NCBI RefSeq assembly: GCF_000220065.1
Contig: NZ_AFQU01000001.1
Location: forward strand, 1,322,001-1,386,000
Origin: Streptococcus sp. oral taxon 056 str. F0418
GTDB taxonomy: Bacteria; Bacillota; Bacilli; Lactobacillales; Streptococcaceae
Length of the DNA: 64,000 nt
Direction of reading: 5' to 3'
Below the pieces are notes generated by a model. That model was not told the origin of the DNA, did no database searches, and was given only the letters and a program-made list of their open reading frames with translations. How positions within the stretch are numbered: the stretch's first letter is position 1; each line of letters starts with the position of its first letter. Below are positions 27,944-36,955 of this stretch, piece by piece. Position numbers and translations under genes: made by a program.

Positions 27944-28639
27944 ATGCGAATGAATGAACTAGGCCAACCCATTGGGGATGCTCTGCCGGATTTTCAGCCG
28001 GGGGACTTGCCCAATCTGGAGCGAATCGAAGGCCAGTATGTTATTATCGAGCGTTTGTCCAAGGATAAGCATGGAGCGGATTTATATGAAGTGTATGGAC
28101 CGGATTCTCCTGCGGATATGTGGACCTATCTCTTTCAAAATCCTGCCCAAAATCAGGAAGAATGGTCCCAGAAGCTAGATCAGATGCTGGCGGCACAGGA
28201 CCGTTTTCACTATGCGATTGTGGACAAGGAGAGCGGTAAGGCTCTCGGAACTTTTGCCTTGATGAGGATTGACCGAAATAATCGCGTTATTGAAGTGGGA
28301 GCTGTGACCTATTCGCCCAAGCTGAAGCGCACCAGACTGGCTACAGAAGCCCAGTACTTACTAGCACGCTATGTCTTTGAAGAGCTGGAGTATCGTCGCT
28401 ATGAATGGAAATGCGACTCCCTCAATCAGCCGTCAAGGCGGGCAGCAGAGCGGCTTGGTTTCACCTACGAGGGTAGGTTTCGTCAGGCTCTTGTATATAA
28501 GGGGCGCAACCGAGATACTGACTGGTTGTCTATGATTGACAAGGATTGGCCGGCCGTCAAGAGCCGTCTAGAAAAATGGCTAAGCCCAGACAATTTTGAC
28601 GAAAACGGTCAGCAAATAAAAGCCTTATCTGATTTTTAA
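27944..28639 (+). CDS. GNAT-family acetyltransferase (RimJ/RimL type) inside the V-ATPase operon
   Basis: About 231 residues. The core shows HYAIVDKESGKALGTFALMR, the VIEVGAVTYSPKLKRT strand, TEAQYLLARYVFEELEYRR and SRRAAERLGFTYEGRFRQA, the usual order of acetyl-CoA-binding GNAT motifs of the RimJ/RimL group. ATG 27944 is preceded by TGTGAGG. It sits between subunit F and subunit A, where I expect no gene, and uses the same high-GC codon style as its neighbours. The substrate is unknown; acetylation of an ATPase subunit N-terminus or of an unrelated small molecule are both open. Confidence 0.87.
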   Translation: MRMNELGQPIGDALPDFQPGDLPNLERIEGQYVIIERLSKDKHGADLYEVYGPDSPADMWTYLFQNPAQNQEEWSQKLDQMLAAQDRFHYAIVDKESGKALGTFALMRIDRNNRVIEVGAVTYSPKLKRTRLATEAQYLLARYVFEELEYRRYEWKCDSLNQPSRRAAERLGFTYEGRFRQALVYKGRNRDTDWLSMIDKDWPAVKSRLEKWLSPDNFDENGQQIKALSDF

Positions 28640-28656
28640 AATAAAAAGAAACAATC

Positions 28657-28700
28657 CTTGCCCTAGAGCTAGCTAAGAAAGATTTCAAACTCGCGGCAAG
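28657..28700 (+). other. Hairpin in the leader before ntpA
   Basis: CTTGCC (28657-28662) pairs with GGCAAG (28695-28700) in a 165-base gap that interrupts an otherwise tightly packed operon. It may mark a processing site or an internal regulatory point. No clear promoter is seen. Confidence 0.35.
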
Positions 28701-28804
28701 AATCAAAAAAATACTCTTTGGAAATGAAATCCAAACTCTTGCTTAGTTTGCTCTTTGATTTTCATGGAGAAGCAAGAAAAATCTCCCAAGAATGGAGGAA
28801 GATT

Positions 28805-30595
28805 GTGAGTCAAGGAAAGATTATCAAAGTTTCTGGTCCTCTGGTGCTGGCATCAGGGATGCAGGAAGCGAATATTCAGGATATCTGCCGGGTTGGCGAT
28901 TTAGGGCTGATCGGTGAAATTATTGAAATGCGGCGGGATCAAGCCTCTATTCAGGTTTATGAAGAAACTTCTGGCTTGGGTCCGGGAGAGCCGGTTACCA
29001 CGACCGGAAGTCCTCTGTCCGTTGAACTGGGTCCAGGTCTGATTTCTCAGATGTTTGATGGGATTCAGCGGCCTTTGGAGCGTTTCCAGACCATCACGGA
29101 GAGCGACTTCCTCGTCCGCGGTGTTCAACTGCCAAATCTAGACCGAGAGACTAAGTGGGATTTTGTTCCAAGTCTGTCTGTCGGAGATGCGGTTGAGGCT
29201 GGCGATATTCTGGGAACGGTGCAGGAGACCAATCTTGTGGAGCACCGCATCATGGTGCCAGTCGGCGTTAGTGGACGCTTGGTCAATATCTCAGCTGGCA
29301 GTTTCACTGTTGAAGAGACTGTTTATGAGATTGAGCAGGCGGATGGGTCTATTTTTAAAGGGACTCTGATGCAAAAATGGCCAGTCCGTCGTGGGCGTCC
29401 TTTTGCTCAGAAGCTGATTCCAGTTGAGCCTTTGGTGACAGGTCAGCGGGTCATCGATACCTTCTTCCCAGTAACCAAGGGTGGAGCAGCTGCCGTACCA
29501 GGACCTTTCGGAGCCGGTAAGACTGTCGTGCAACACCAAGTAGCCAAGTTTGCCAATGTTGACATCGTTATTTATGTCGGCTGCGGTGAGCGTGGCAATG
29601 AGATGACCGACGTACTCAATGAATTTCCAGAACTGATTGACCCATCAACTGGCCAGTCCATCATGCAACGGACGGTGCTGATTGCCAATACCTCTAATAT
29701 GCCAGTAGCGGCTCGGGAAGCGTCAATTTACACAGGGATTACTATTGCAGAATACTTCCGAGACATGGGCTATTCCGTGGCCATCATGGCGGACTCTACC
29801 TCTCGCTGGGCAGAAGCCCTGCGGGAAATGTCCGGCCGTCTGGAAGAAATGCCAGGTGACGAAGGCTATCCAGCCTATCTTGGCAGCCGGATTGCTGAGT
29901 ATTATGAGCGAGCAGGCCGGGTCAAGACGCTCGGTTCGACTGCGCGCGAAGGATCTATAACTGCTATCGGAGCTGTATCACCTCCGGGTGGAGATATTTC
30001 TGAGCCGGTGACGCAAAATACCCTGCGGATTGTCAAGGTCTTCTGGGGCTTGGATGCTCAGCTGGCTCAACGCCGGCATTTCCCAGCTATCAACTGGCTG
30101 AGCTCTTATTCGCTCTACCTAGACGAAGTGGGAGCATATATCGACCAGCATGAAAAGATTGCTTGGGCGGAAAAGGTGACCAAGGCCATGAATATCCTGC
30201 AAAAGGAAAGTGAGTTGCAGGAAATCGTGCGTTTGGTGGGCTTGGATTCCTTGTCTGAGAAGGACCGACTGACCATGAATGCAGCCAAGATGATCCGCGA
30301 GGACTACCTGCAGCAGAATGCCTTTGATGATGTGGACACCTATACTTCTTTCAAAAAACAGGTGGCTTTATTGAGCAATATCCTAACCTTCGATGCGGAG
30401 GCCAATCGTGCCTTGGATCTGGGAGCTTATTTCCGGGAAATCATGGAAGGAACGGTGGAGCTGCGTGACCGAATTGCCCGCAGTAAGTTTATCCACGAAG
30501 ATCAGCTAGAAAAAATCCAGGCTCTCAGTCAGACTATCGAGGAAACCCTGCACCAGATTCTTGCCCAAGGAGGACTAGACAATGAGCGTCATTAA
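28805..30595 (+). CDS. ntpA: V-type ATPase catalytic subunit A
   Basis: About 597 residues, the ATP-hydrolysing subunit. Walker A is GPFGAGKT near residue 232, the catalytic GER loop is [15 protein letters not shown], and [19 protein letters not shown] holds Walker B. The ~90-residue A-specific insertion between the N-terminal barrel and the P-loop is present ([16 protein letters not shown] region). GTG 28805 has AATGGAGGAAG before it and gives [14 protein letters not shown]; the frame is open upstream to 28718, but without a ribosome site. It overlaps ntpB by 14 bases. Confidence 0.97.
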   Translation: MSQGKIIKVSGPLVLASGMQEANIQDICRVGDLGLIGEIIEMRRDQASIQVYEETSGLGPGEPVTTTGSPLSVELGPGLISQMFDGIQRPLERFQTITESDFLVRGVQLPNLDRETKWDFVPSLSVGDAVEAGDILGTVQETNLVEHRIMVPVGVSGRLVNISAGSFTVEETVYEIEQADGSIFKGTLMQKWPVRRGRPFAQKLIPVEPLVTGQRVIDTFFPVTKGGAAAVPGPFGAGKTVVQHQVAKFANVDIVIYVGCGERGNEMTDVLNEFPELIDPSTGQSIMQRTVLIANTSNMPVAAREASIYTGITIAEYFRDMGYSVAIMADSTSRWAEALREMSGRLEEMPGDEGYPAYLGSRIAEYYERAGRVKTLGSTAREGSITAIGAVSPPGGDISEPVTQNTLRIVKVFWGLDAQLAQRRHFPAINWLSSYSLYLDEVGAYIDQHEKIAWAEKVTKAMNILQKESELQEIVRLVGLDSLSEKDRLTMNAAKMIREDYLQQNAFDDVDTYTSFKKQVALLSNILTFDAEANRALDLGAYFREIMEGTVELRDRIARSKFIHEDQLEKIQALSQTIEETLHQILAQGGLDNERH

Positions 30596-31976
30596 AGAAT
30601 ACCGCACCGTCAGTGAAGTTGTCGGCCCTCTGATGATTGTCGACCAAGTCGCTGGCGTGCATTTCAATGAATTGGTAGAAATTCAGCTACATGACGGCAG
30701 CAAGCGCCAGGGCCAGGTTCTGGAAGTCCAAGAAGACAAGGCTATGGTCCAGCTTTTTGAGGGTTCTAGCGGAATCAATCTGGAAAAAGCCAAGGTCCGC
30801 TTTACCGGTCATCCGCTAGAGCTGCCAGTGTCAGAAGACATGGTGGGCCGGATTTTCAATGGGATGGGCAAGCCGATTGATGGTGGCCCAGCTATCTTGC
30901 CAGAAAAATATCTGGATATTGACGGTCAAGCCATCAATCCAGTAGCTCGCGATTATCCGGACGAGTTTATCCAGACTGGTATTTCAGCCATTGACCATCT
31001 CAATACCTTGGTTCGGGGGCAAAAACTGCCAGTATTTTCTGGCTCTGGTCTGCCCCACAAGGAATTGGCCGCTCAAATCGCCCGTCAGGCTACCGTACTC
31101 AACTCTGATGAAAACTTCGCCGTGGTCTTTGCGGCCATGGGGATTACCTTTGAAGAAGCCGAGTTCTTCATGAATGACCTCCGGGAGACAGGAGCCATTG
31201 ACCGCTCGGTGCTCTTTATCAATCTGGCTAATGACCCAGCTATCGAACGGATTGCGACGCCGCGGATTGCCCTGACAGCAGCCGAGTACCTGGCTTATGA
31301 AAAAGACATGCACGTTCTGGTCATCATGACAGATATGACCAACTACTGTGAAGCCCTGCGGGAAGTTTCCGCAGCTCGTCGTGAGGTGCCGGGCCGTCGT
31401 GGGTATCCGGGTTACCTCTATACTAACCTATCCACCCTCTATGAGCGGGCTGGACGTCTGGTCGGCAAGAAAGGCTCAGTGACGCAGATTCCGATTCTGT
31501 CCATGCCAGAGGATGATATTACCCATCCGATTCCAGACTTGACGGGTTATATTACGGAGGGGCAGATTATCCTTTCACGCGATCTTTACAACAGCGGCTA
31601 TCGTCCGCCCATCAATGTCCTGCCATCTCTGTCCCGTCTCAAGGACAAGGGCTCAGGTGAGGGCAAGACCAGAGGTGACCATGCTGCGACTATGAACCAG
31701 CTATTTGCCGCCTATGCGCAAGGCAAGCAGGCCAAGGAGCTGGCCGTCGTTCTGGGGGAATCCGCCCTGTCCGAAACGGACAAGCTCTATGTGCGCTTTA
31801 CTGACCGCTTCGAGCAGGAATACATCAATCAAGGTTTCCAGACCAACCGAACCATCGAGGAAAGCTTGGATCTGGGCTGGGAACTCCTGTCCATCTTACC
31901 TAGAACAGAGCTTAAGCGGATCAAGGGCGATATGATTGACCAATACCTGCCGCAGACCAAGGAGGATGAAAGATGA
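30582..31976 (+). CDS. ntpB: V-type ATPase regulatory subunit B
   Basis: A 464-residue non-catalytic head subunit. The Walker A lysine motif is replaced by [14 protein letters not shown], as is normal for B subunits, and the arginine finger region is in [32 protein letters not shown] is the conserved core. It alternates with subunit A in the A3B3 ring. ATG 30582 has AAGGAGG upstream inside ntpA; its stop overlaps ntpD as ATGA. Confidence 0.97.
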
Positions 31977-32596
31977 CACGACTCAATGTCAAGCCGACTC
32001 GGATGGAGCTGAATAACTTAAAAGCCCGTCTCAAAACGGCTGTTCGTGGGCATAAACTGCTTAAGGATAAGCGGGATGAGTTGATGCGGCGCTTCATTGA
32101 GTCTGTCCGTGAGAATAATCAGCTTCGCCAAAAGGTCGAATCCGCTCTGGTCGGTCATCTGCAGGATTTTGTCATGGCCAAGGCGCTGGAGAGCGACCTC
32201 ATGGTCGAGGAGATTTTTGCCGTCCCTACGCGGGAAGTCAATCTGCATGTGGAGACTGAGAATATCATGAGTGTGCGCGTGCCCAAGATGCACGCCCATA
32301 TTGACAATCCGCATACTGATGACGAGGGAGACGTGGTTTATAGCTATGTGGCGTCTAACAGTCAGATGGATGAAACCATTGAAAGCATGAGTGATCTGCT
32401 TCCTGATCTGCTGCGACTGGCTGAGATTGAAAAAAGCTGCCAGCTCATGGCGGATGAAATCGAGAAAACCCGCCGTCGGGTCAACGGACTAGAGTATGCT
32501 ACCATCCCTGACCTCAAAGAAACCATCTACTACATTGAGATGAAGCTGGAAGAAGCCGAACGGGCTAGCCTCGTCCGGATGATGAAGGTGAAATAA
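31973..32596 (+). CDS. ntpD: V-type ATPase central shaft subunit D
   Basis: A 207-residue protein forming the two long coiled-coil helices of the rotor shaft. The N-terminal [20 protein letters not shown] and C-terminal [20 protein letters not shown] blocks are typical. It is the last ATPase gene here: no equivalent of NtpH/NtpJ follows. Next comes a block of tandem hairpin repeats that can end transcription. Confidence 0.95.
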
Positions 32597-32618
32597 GATG
32601 TGTAGGCGTTAAAAAACG

Positions 32619-33185
32619 AATGAAAAATAGGAACTAGACGATGGATTCGATGAATCCGATCCAGTTCTCTTTTTTCCGAGTTTTTAGCCGAAGCTCGATT
32701 TAGCTGAGCTAACCCAGAGTGAATAAATATATTCACAGCAAAAATAGGAAAATAGACGAAGAAGCGATAGCTTCTAGGAGATTTTGTCTTTTTTGCCAGG
32801 AGCTTAGGTCTGGTTCAATTTAACAAAATACTGATAAGAGATAGGAACTGGACGATGGATTCGATGAATCCGAGCCAGTTCTCTTTTTTCCGAGTTTTTA
32901 GCCGAAGCTCGATTTAGCTGATATAATCTAGAGTGAATAGATTTATTCACAGCAAAAATAGGAAAATAGACGAAGAAGCGACAGCTTCTAGGAGATTTTG
33001 TCTTTTTTGCCCAGAGCTTAGGTCGGGTTCAGTTTAGAAAAATACTGATAAGAGATAGGAGAACTGGACGATGGATTCGATGAATCCAAGCCAGTTCTTT
33101 TTTTGAGTTTTTAGTCGAAGCTCGATTTAGCTGAGCTAACCCAGAGTGAATAGATATCTTCACAGCAAAAATAGGAAAATAGATG
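32619..33185 (+). repeat. Three tandem copies of a ~214-bp hairpin-rich repeat after ntpD
   Basis: Copy 1 is about 32619-32832, copy 2 is 32833-33046, and copy 3 starts at 33047 and breaks off near 33185. The marker ATGGATTCGATGAATCC occurs at 32641, 32855 and 33071. Each full unit has three hairpins. One is GGATTC-GAT-GAATCC inside a GAACTGG/CCAGTTC stem ending in T6. The second is GTGAATA/TATTCAC. The third is GAAGC-GAYA-GCTTC inside an AGAC/GTCT stem ending in T6. The first and third look like terminators. No open frame of note crosses it, and it is not CRISPR-like, since no short repeats alternate with unique spacers. Confidence 0.9.
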
Positions 33186-33210
33186 CAAGCGAGAATTTTC
33201 TGATAAATTT

Positions 33211-33219
33211 TGGTATAAT
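33211..33219 (+). promoter_or_regulatory. Extended -10 promoter of thrC
   Basis: TGG-TATAAT, 31 bases before the ATG. AAAGGATGAGAG gives the ribosome site. Confidence 0.7.
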
Positions 33220-33250
33220 AAAGCGAACTACAGATAAAGGATGAGAGAGA

Positions 33251-34734
33251 ATGACTTTAGTTTATCAGTCAACACGAGACGAAAAGAATAGAGTAACAGC
33301 CAGCCAGGCGATTCTGCAAGGTTTGGCGACAGACGGCGGCCTATTTACGCCCATTACCTATCCGCAGGTCGATTTGGACTTTGCCAAGCTCAAAGACGCT
33401 TCCTATCAGGAAGTAGCCAAGGTGGTTTTGTCTGCATTTTTGGACGATTTTTCTGAAGCAGAGCTGGACCACTGTATCAACCATGCCTATGACAGCAAGT
33501 TTGATGATGCAGCGATTGCTCCCTTGGTCAAGCTGGATGGTCAGTATAATCTAGAGCTTTTCCACGGGGCGACCATTGCCTTTAAGGATATGGCTTTGTC
33601 CATCTTGCCTCACCTGATGACAACCGCAGCCAAAAAAACGGCTTGGAAAACAAAATTGTCATTTTGACGGCAACTTCTGGCGACACAGGTAAAGCGGCTA
33701 TGGCAGGCTTTGCGGACGCTCCAGGAACTGAGATTATCGTCTTTTATCCAAAAGACGGTGTCAGCAAGGTCCAAGAGCTGCAAATGACGACGCAGACAGG
33801 TGCCAATACGCATGTGGTGGGCATTGACGGTAACTTTGACGATGCCCAGACCAATGTCAAGCACATGTTCAATGACACAGACCTACGAGCTCGTCTCTTG
33901 GAGCACAAACTCCAGTTTTCATCAGCCAACTCCATGAATATCGGCCGTTTGGTGCCGCAGATTGTCTACTATGTCTATGCTTATGCTCAGCTAGTGAAGA
34001 CGGGAGAAATCACAGCAGGAGATAAGGTCAACTTTACCGTTCCGACAGGGAACTTTGGTAATATCCTAGCGGCCTACTATGCCAAGCAAATCGGTCTTCC
34101 AGTTGGCAAGCTGATCTGTGCATCGAATGAAAACAATGTCCTGACGGACTTCTTCAAGACTAAGGTTTATGACAAGAAGCGGAGTTTCAAGGTGACGTCT
34201 AGTCCGTCCATGGATATTCTGGTTTCCTCTAACTTGGAGCGCTTGATTTTCCATCTGTCTGGTAATAGCGCTGAGAAAACAGCAGCCTTGATGGAGGCCT
34301 TGAATGAGCATGGACAGTATGAACTGACGGACTTTGATGCTGAGATTTTAGAGCTCTTTGCGGCTGACTACGCAACAGAAGAAGAAACAGCTACTGAAAT
34401 CAAGCGGGTCTATCAAGCCTCTAACTACATCGAAGACCCTCATACAGCCGTTGCATCTGCTGTCTATCAAAAATATCTGGTAGAGACAGGGGATCAGCGC
34501 AAGACTGTTATCGCGTCTACTGCTAGTCCCTATAAATTCCCAGTCGTGGCTGTTGAGGCTGTGACTGGTCAAACAGGACTCAGTGACTTTGAGGCTTTGG
34601 ACCAACTGCACGAACTTTCTGGCGTAACCCTTCCACCAGCTGTGGATGGTTTAGAAACAGCACCAGTTCGCCACAAAACAACGGTTGCTGCAGACCAAAT
34701 GCAGGCAGCGGTTGAGCGTTATCTAGGATTGTAA
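33251..34734 (+). CDS. thrC: Threonine synthase, frameshifted at codon ~128
   Basis: A PLP enzyme converting O-phosphohomoserine to threonine. HGATIAFKDMALSILPHL holds the PLP lysine, TATSGDTGKAAMAGF is the substrate loop, and PTGNFGNILAAYYAKQ is the phosphate-binding part. The first segment ends at TGA after 138 codons; the rest lies in another frame from about 33643. One more A in the A7 run at 33632-33638 joins them as TTAAKKNGLENKIVILTA and gives 495 codons, which is the length I expect for a streptococcal ThrC. As sequenced, the strain would lack an intact gene. Confidence 0.9.
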
Positions 34735-34753
34735 AGATTGTTTAGAAAGCCTA

Positions 34754-34783
34754 AAATCAGCTGGATATCTGGCTGATTTTTTC
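34754..34783 (+). terminator. thrC terminator
   Basis: AAATCAGC (34754-34761) pairs with GCTGATTT (34772-34779), with a T run after it. Confidence 0.85.
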
Positions 34784-34840
34784 TTGGGGTATCCTATGGA
34801 AAAGTGAAGTCGCTTATGTTTAAAAGGAAGAATATTCTCT

Positions 34841-36118
34841 ATGACTAGTTATAAAAAAATCATGAATATCGCCCTGCCGGCAATGGCGGAGAATTTTTTA
34901 CAGATGCTCATGGGAATGGTCGACAGTTATCTGGTGGCCAGTCTAGGGCTGATTGCGACCTCTGGTGTCTCGGTGGCTGGCAATATCATTACGATTTATC
35001 AGGCAATTTTTATCGCGCTGGGAGCAGCGATTTCCAGTCTCATCTCAAAGTGTCTAGCTCAGGGTGACAAGGAACGATTGGCCTATCATACAGCCGAAGC
35101 TATCAAGCTGACGCTACTTCTGAGTTTTGTATTGGGCATGATTTCCCTGCTCTTTGGCAGGCAGATGCTGGATCTTCTGGGGACAGAAAAAGCGGTAGCC
35201 GAAGCAGGTAGTCTTTATCTGGCTCTGGTTGGAGGGACTATTGTCCTTTTGGGCTTGATGACTTCTTTTGGAGCTCTAGTACGGGTCACAAGTAATCCAA
35301 GAGTCCCCATGTATGTCAGTCTTCTGACCAATGTCCTCAATGCTCTCTTTTCTGGCGTGGGAATTTACGTTTTTCATCTTGGAATTGTCGGTGTAGCACT
35401 GGGAACGGTGCTGGCTCGTTTGATCGGTGTGGTCATTCTCTGGCGAGAGCTGGATTTGTCCACGATTTGCTGGAGCTGGGGCTTAGATAGAGAGCTCTTG
35501 CGCCTGTCTCTGCCAGCTGCTGGAGAGAGACTCATGATGCGGGCGGGTGATGTAGTCATCATTGCTATTGTGGTTGTCTTTGGGACGGATGCGGTAGCGG
35601 GAAATGCTATCGGTGAAGTTTTGACGCAGTTTAACTACATGCCAGTCTTTGGTGTAGCGACAGCAACAGTCATGCTGGTAGCCCATGCAGTTGGGGAGGG
35701 AGATATGAAAGAGGTCGGTTTGATTGGTAAGCGGACCTTCTGGCTGTCTTTTACTTGTATGCTACCCTTAGCTTTAGGTATTTTTGTCCTTGGTCGGCCA
35801 CTGACCTTTCTCTATACGGATAATAGCGGAGCTATCACCGCCAGCCTTTCGGTCATCCTCTTCTCCCTGCTGGGAACTCCTATGACAGTGGGAACCGTGA
35901 TTTACACAGCTGTCTGGCAAGGGCTGGGCAATGCTAGACTGCCCTTTTATGCCACGACCGTTGGCATGTGGCTGATTCGCATCATTACAGGTTATTTGCT
36001 GGGTGTGACATTTGGCTTGGGCCTTCCGGGTGTCTGGGCTGGGACGCTCTTGGACAATGGCTTCCGCTGGCTGTTTTTAAAGTCTCTATATGATAGGAAA
36101 ATGAGGGAAATCACATGA
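34841..36118 (+). CDS. MATE-family multidrug/sodium efflux transporter
   Basis: A 425-residue protein with about twelve membrane helices in two repeats. It starts MTSYKKIMNIALPAMAENFL, with MLMGMVDSYLVASLGLIATS as the conserved first-helix region of MATE/DinF-like exporters. AGGAAG lies upstream of the ATG. The HAD phosphatase gene overlaps its stop (ATGA), so the two are coupled. The substrate cannot be told from sequence. Confidence 0.92.
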   Translation: MTSYKKIMNIALPAMAENFLQMLMGMVDSYLVASLGLIATSGVSVAGNIITIYQAIFIALGAAISSLISKCLAQGDKERLAYHTAEAIKLTLLLSFVLGMISLLFGRQMLDLLGTEKAVAEAGSLYLALVGGTIVLLGLMTSFGALVRVTSNPRVPMYVSLLTNVLNALFSGVGIYVFHLGIVGVALGTVLARLIGVVILWRELDLSTICWSWGLDRELLRLSLPAAGERLMMRAGDVVIIAIVVVFGTDAVAGNAIGEVLTQFNYMPVFGVATATVMLVAHAVGEGDMKEVGLIGKRTFWLSFTCMLPLALGIFVLGRPLTFLYTDNSGAITASLSVILFSLLGTPMTVGTVIYTAVWQGLGNARLPFYATTVGMWLIRIITGYLLGVTFGLGLPGVWAGTLLDNGFRWLFLKSLYDRKMREIT

Positions 36119-36729
36119 CAACAGCTTTTATTTGGGATTTGGACGGCACCTTGCTGGACTCCTACGATGCTATTTTGGCAGGGATCGAAGAAACCTATAC
36201 TCACTATGGTCTGGACTTTGACAGAGAAAGTATCCACAGCTATATCCTAAAGAACTCTGTCCAGAAGCTTTTGGAAAAAGTAGCTTCTGAGAAAGGACTG
36301 GACGCTACCGAGATGAATGCTTTTCGTGGAGCAAGCCTAAAGGAGAAGAATGCTCAGGTTCATCTGATGGAAGGAGCTGCGGAGATACTAGCCTGGGCTG
36401 AAGAGCAGGGTATTGCCCAGTTTGTCTATACCCACAAAGGACTCAATGCCCATCAAATCTTAAAAGACTTGGGAATTCATGACTATTTCACAGAAATCAT
36501 CACAACAGCCAACGGCTTTGAGCGCAAGCCCCACCCAGAAGGTATCGACTATCTGCTCGAGAAATATGGCCTGGATAAGCAGGAAACCTACTATATTGGC
36601 GATCGGACACTGGATGTGGATGTCGCCGTCAACAGTGGCATCCAGAGCATTAACTTCTGTGACTACCGACCAGAAATCAATCAGAAAATAGAGAAGCTGA
36701 TGGATATCAAGCAATTATTTACAAGATAA
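36115..36729 (+). CDS. HAD-superfamily hydrolase (phosphatase)
   Basis: A 204-residue protein. Motif I is WDLDGTLLDSYDAI with the nucleophile aspartate, motif II is VYTHKG, the lysine is in FERKPHPEG, and motif IV is YIGDRTLDVDVA. A small helical cap follows motif I (class I). It resembles phosphoglycolate phosphatase-like HADs, but the substrate is not determined. It overlaps the MATE gene by four bases. Confidence 0.9.
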   Translation: MTTAFIWDLDGTLLDSYDAILAGIEETYTHYGLDFDRESIHSYILKNSVQKLLEKVASEKGLDATEMNAFRGASLKEKNAQVHLMEGAAEILAWAEEQGIAQFVYTHKGLNAHQILKDLGIHDYFTEIITTANGFERKPHPEGIDYLLEKYGLDKQETYYIGDRTLDVDVAVNSGIQSINFCDYRPEINQKIEKLMDIKQLFTR

Positions 36730-36776
36730 AAAGCAGACCAGAACTGATCTACTGTCAGTCTAGCCTGCTTTTTTTA
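36730..36776 (+). terminator. Terminator after the HAD gene
   Basis: AAAAGCAG and CTGCTTTTTTT form the outer stem, with further pairing of CAGAACTGATC and its surroundings inside. Confidence 0.75.
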
Positions 36777-36911
36777 GAAAAGATGAGTGATTTTTTAAAG
36801 ATAGGAAAGTTGGAGATTTTCCCTAACAAAACTTTCTTTATGTGAACAAAATATGTGTAGTAAGTATTGAATAAAAAAGGTAATTGATAAGTTTATTGTT
36901 AGGTCAAGAGA

Positions 36912-36920
36912 TGATATAAT
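36912..36920 (+). promoter_or_regulatory. Extended -10 promoter of the STAND-like ATPase gene
   Basis: TGA-TATAAT at 36912-36920, with a weak TTTATT 17 bases upstream of the hexamer. AAGAGGGAAGACC precedes the ATG at 36956. Confidence 0.65.
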
Positions 36921-36955
36921 TTAATTAATTATAAAAATTTAAAAGAGGGAAGACC

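Noticed and set aside
28718-28804. N-terminal extension of ntpA to 28718
   Set aside because: GTG 28805 has a strong ribosome site and gives the conserved family start; the upstream part has none.
28640-28804. Riboswitch before ntpA
   Set aside because: Only a simple hairpin is seen, with no known aptamer signature and no terminator/antiterminator pair.
32619-33185. CRISPR-like array
   Set aside because: Units are ~214 bases and repeated end to end without unique spacers, and there are no cas genes.
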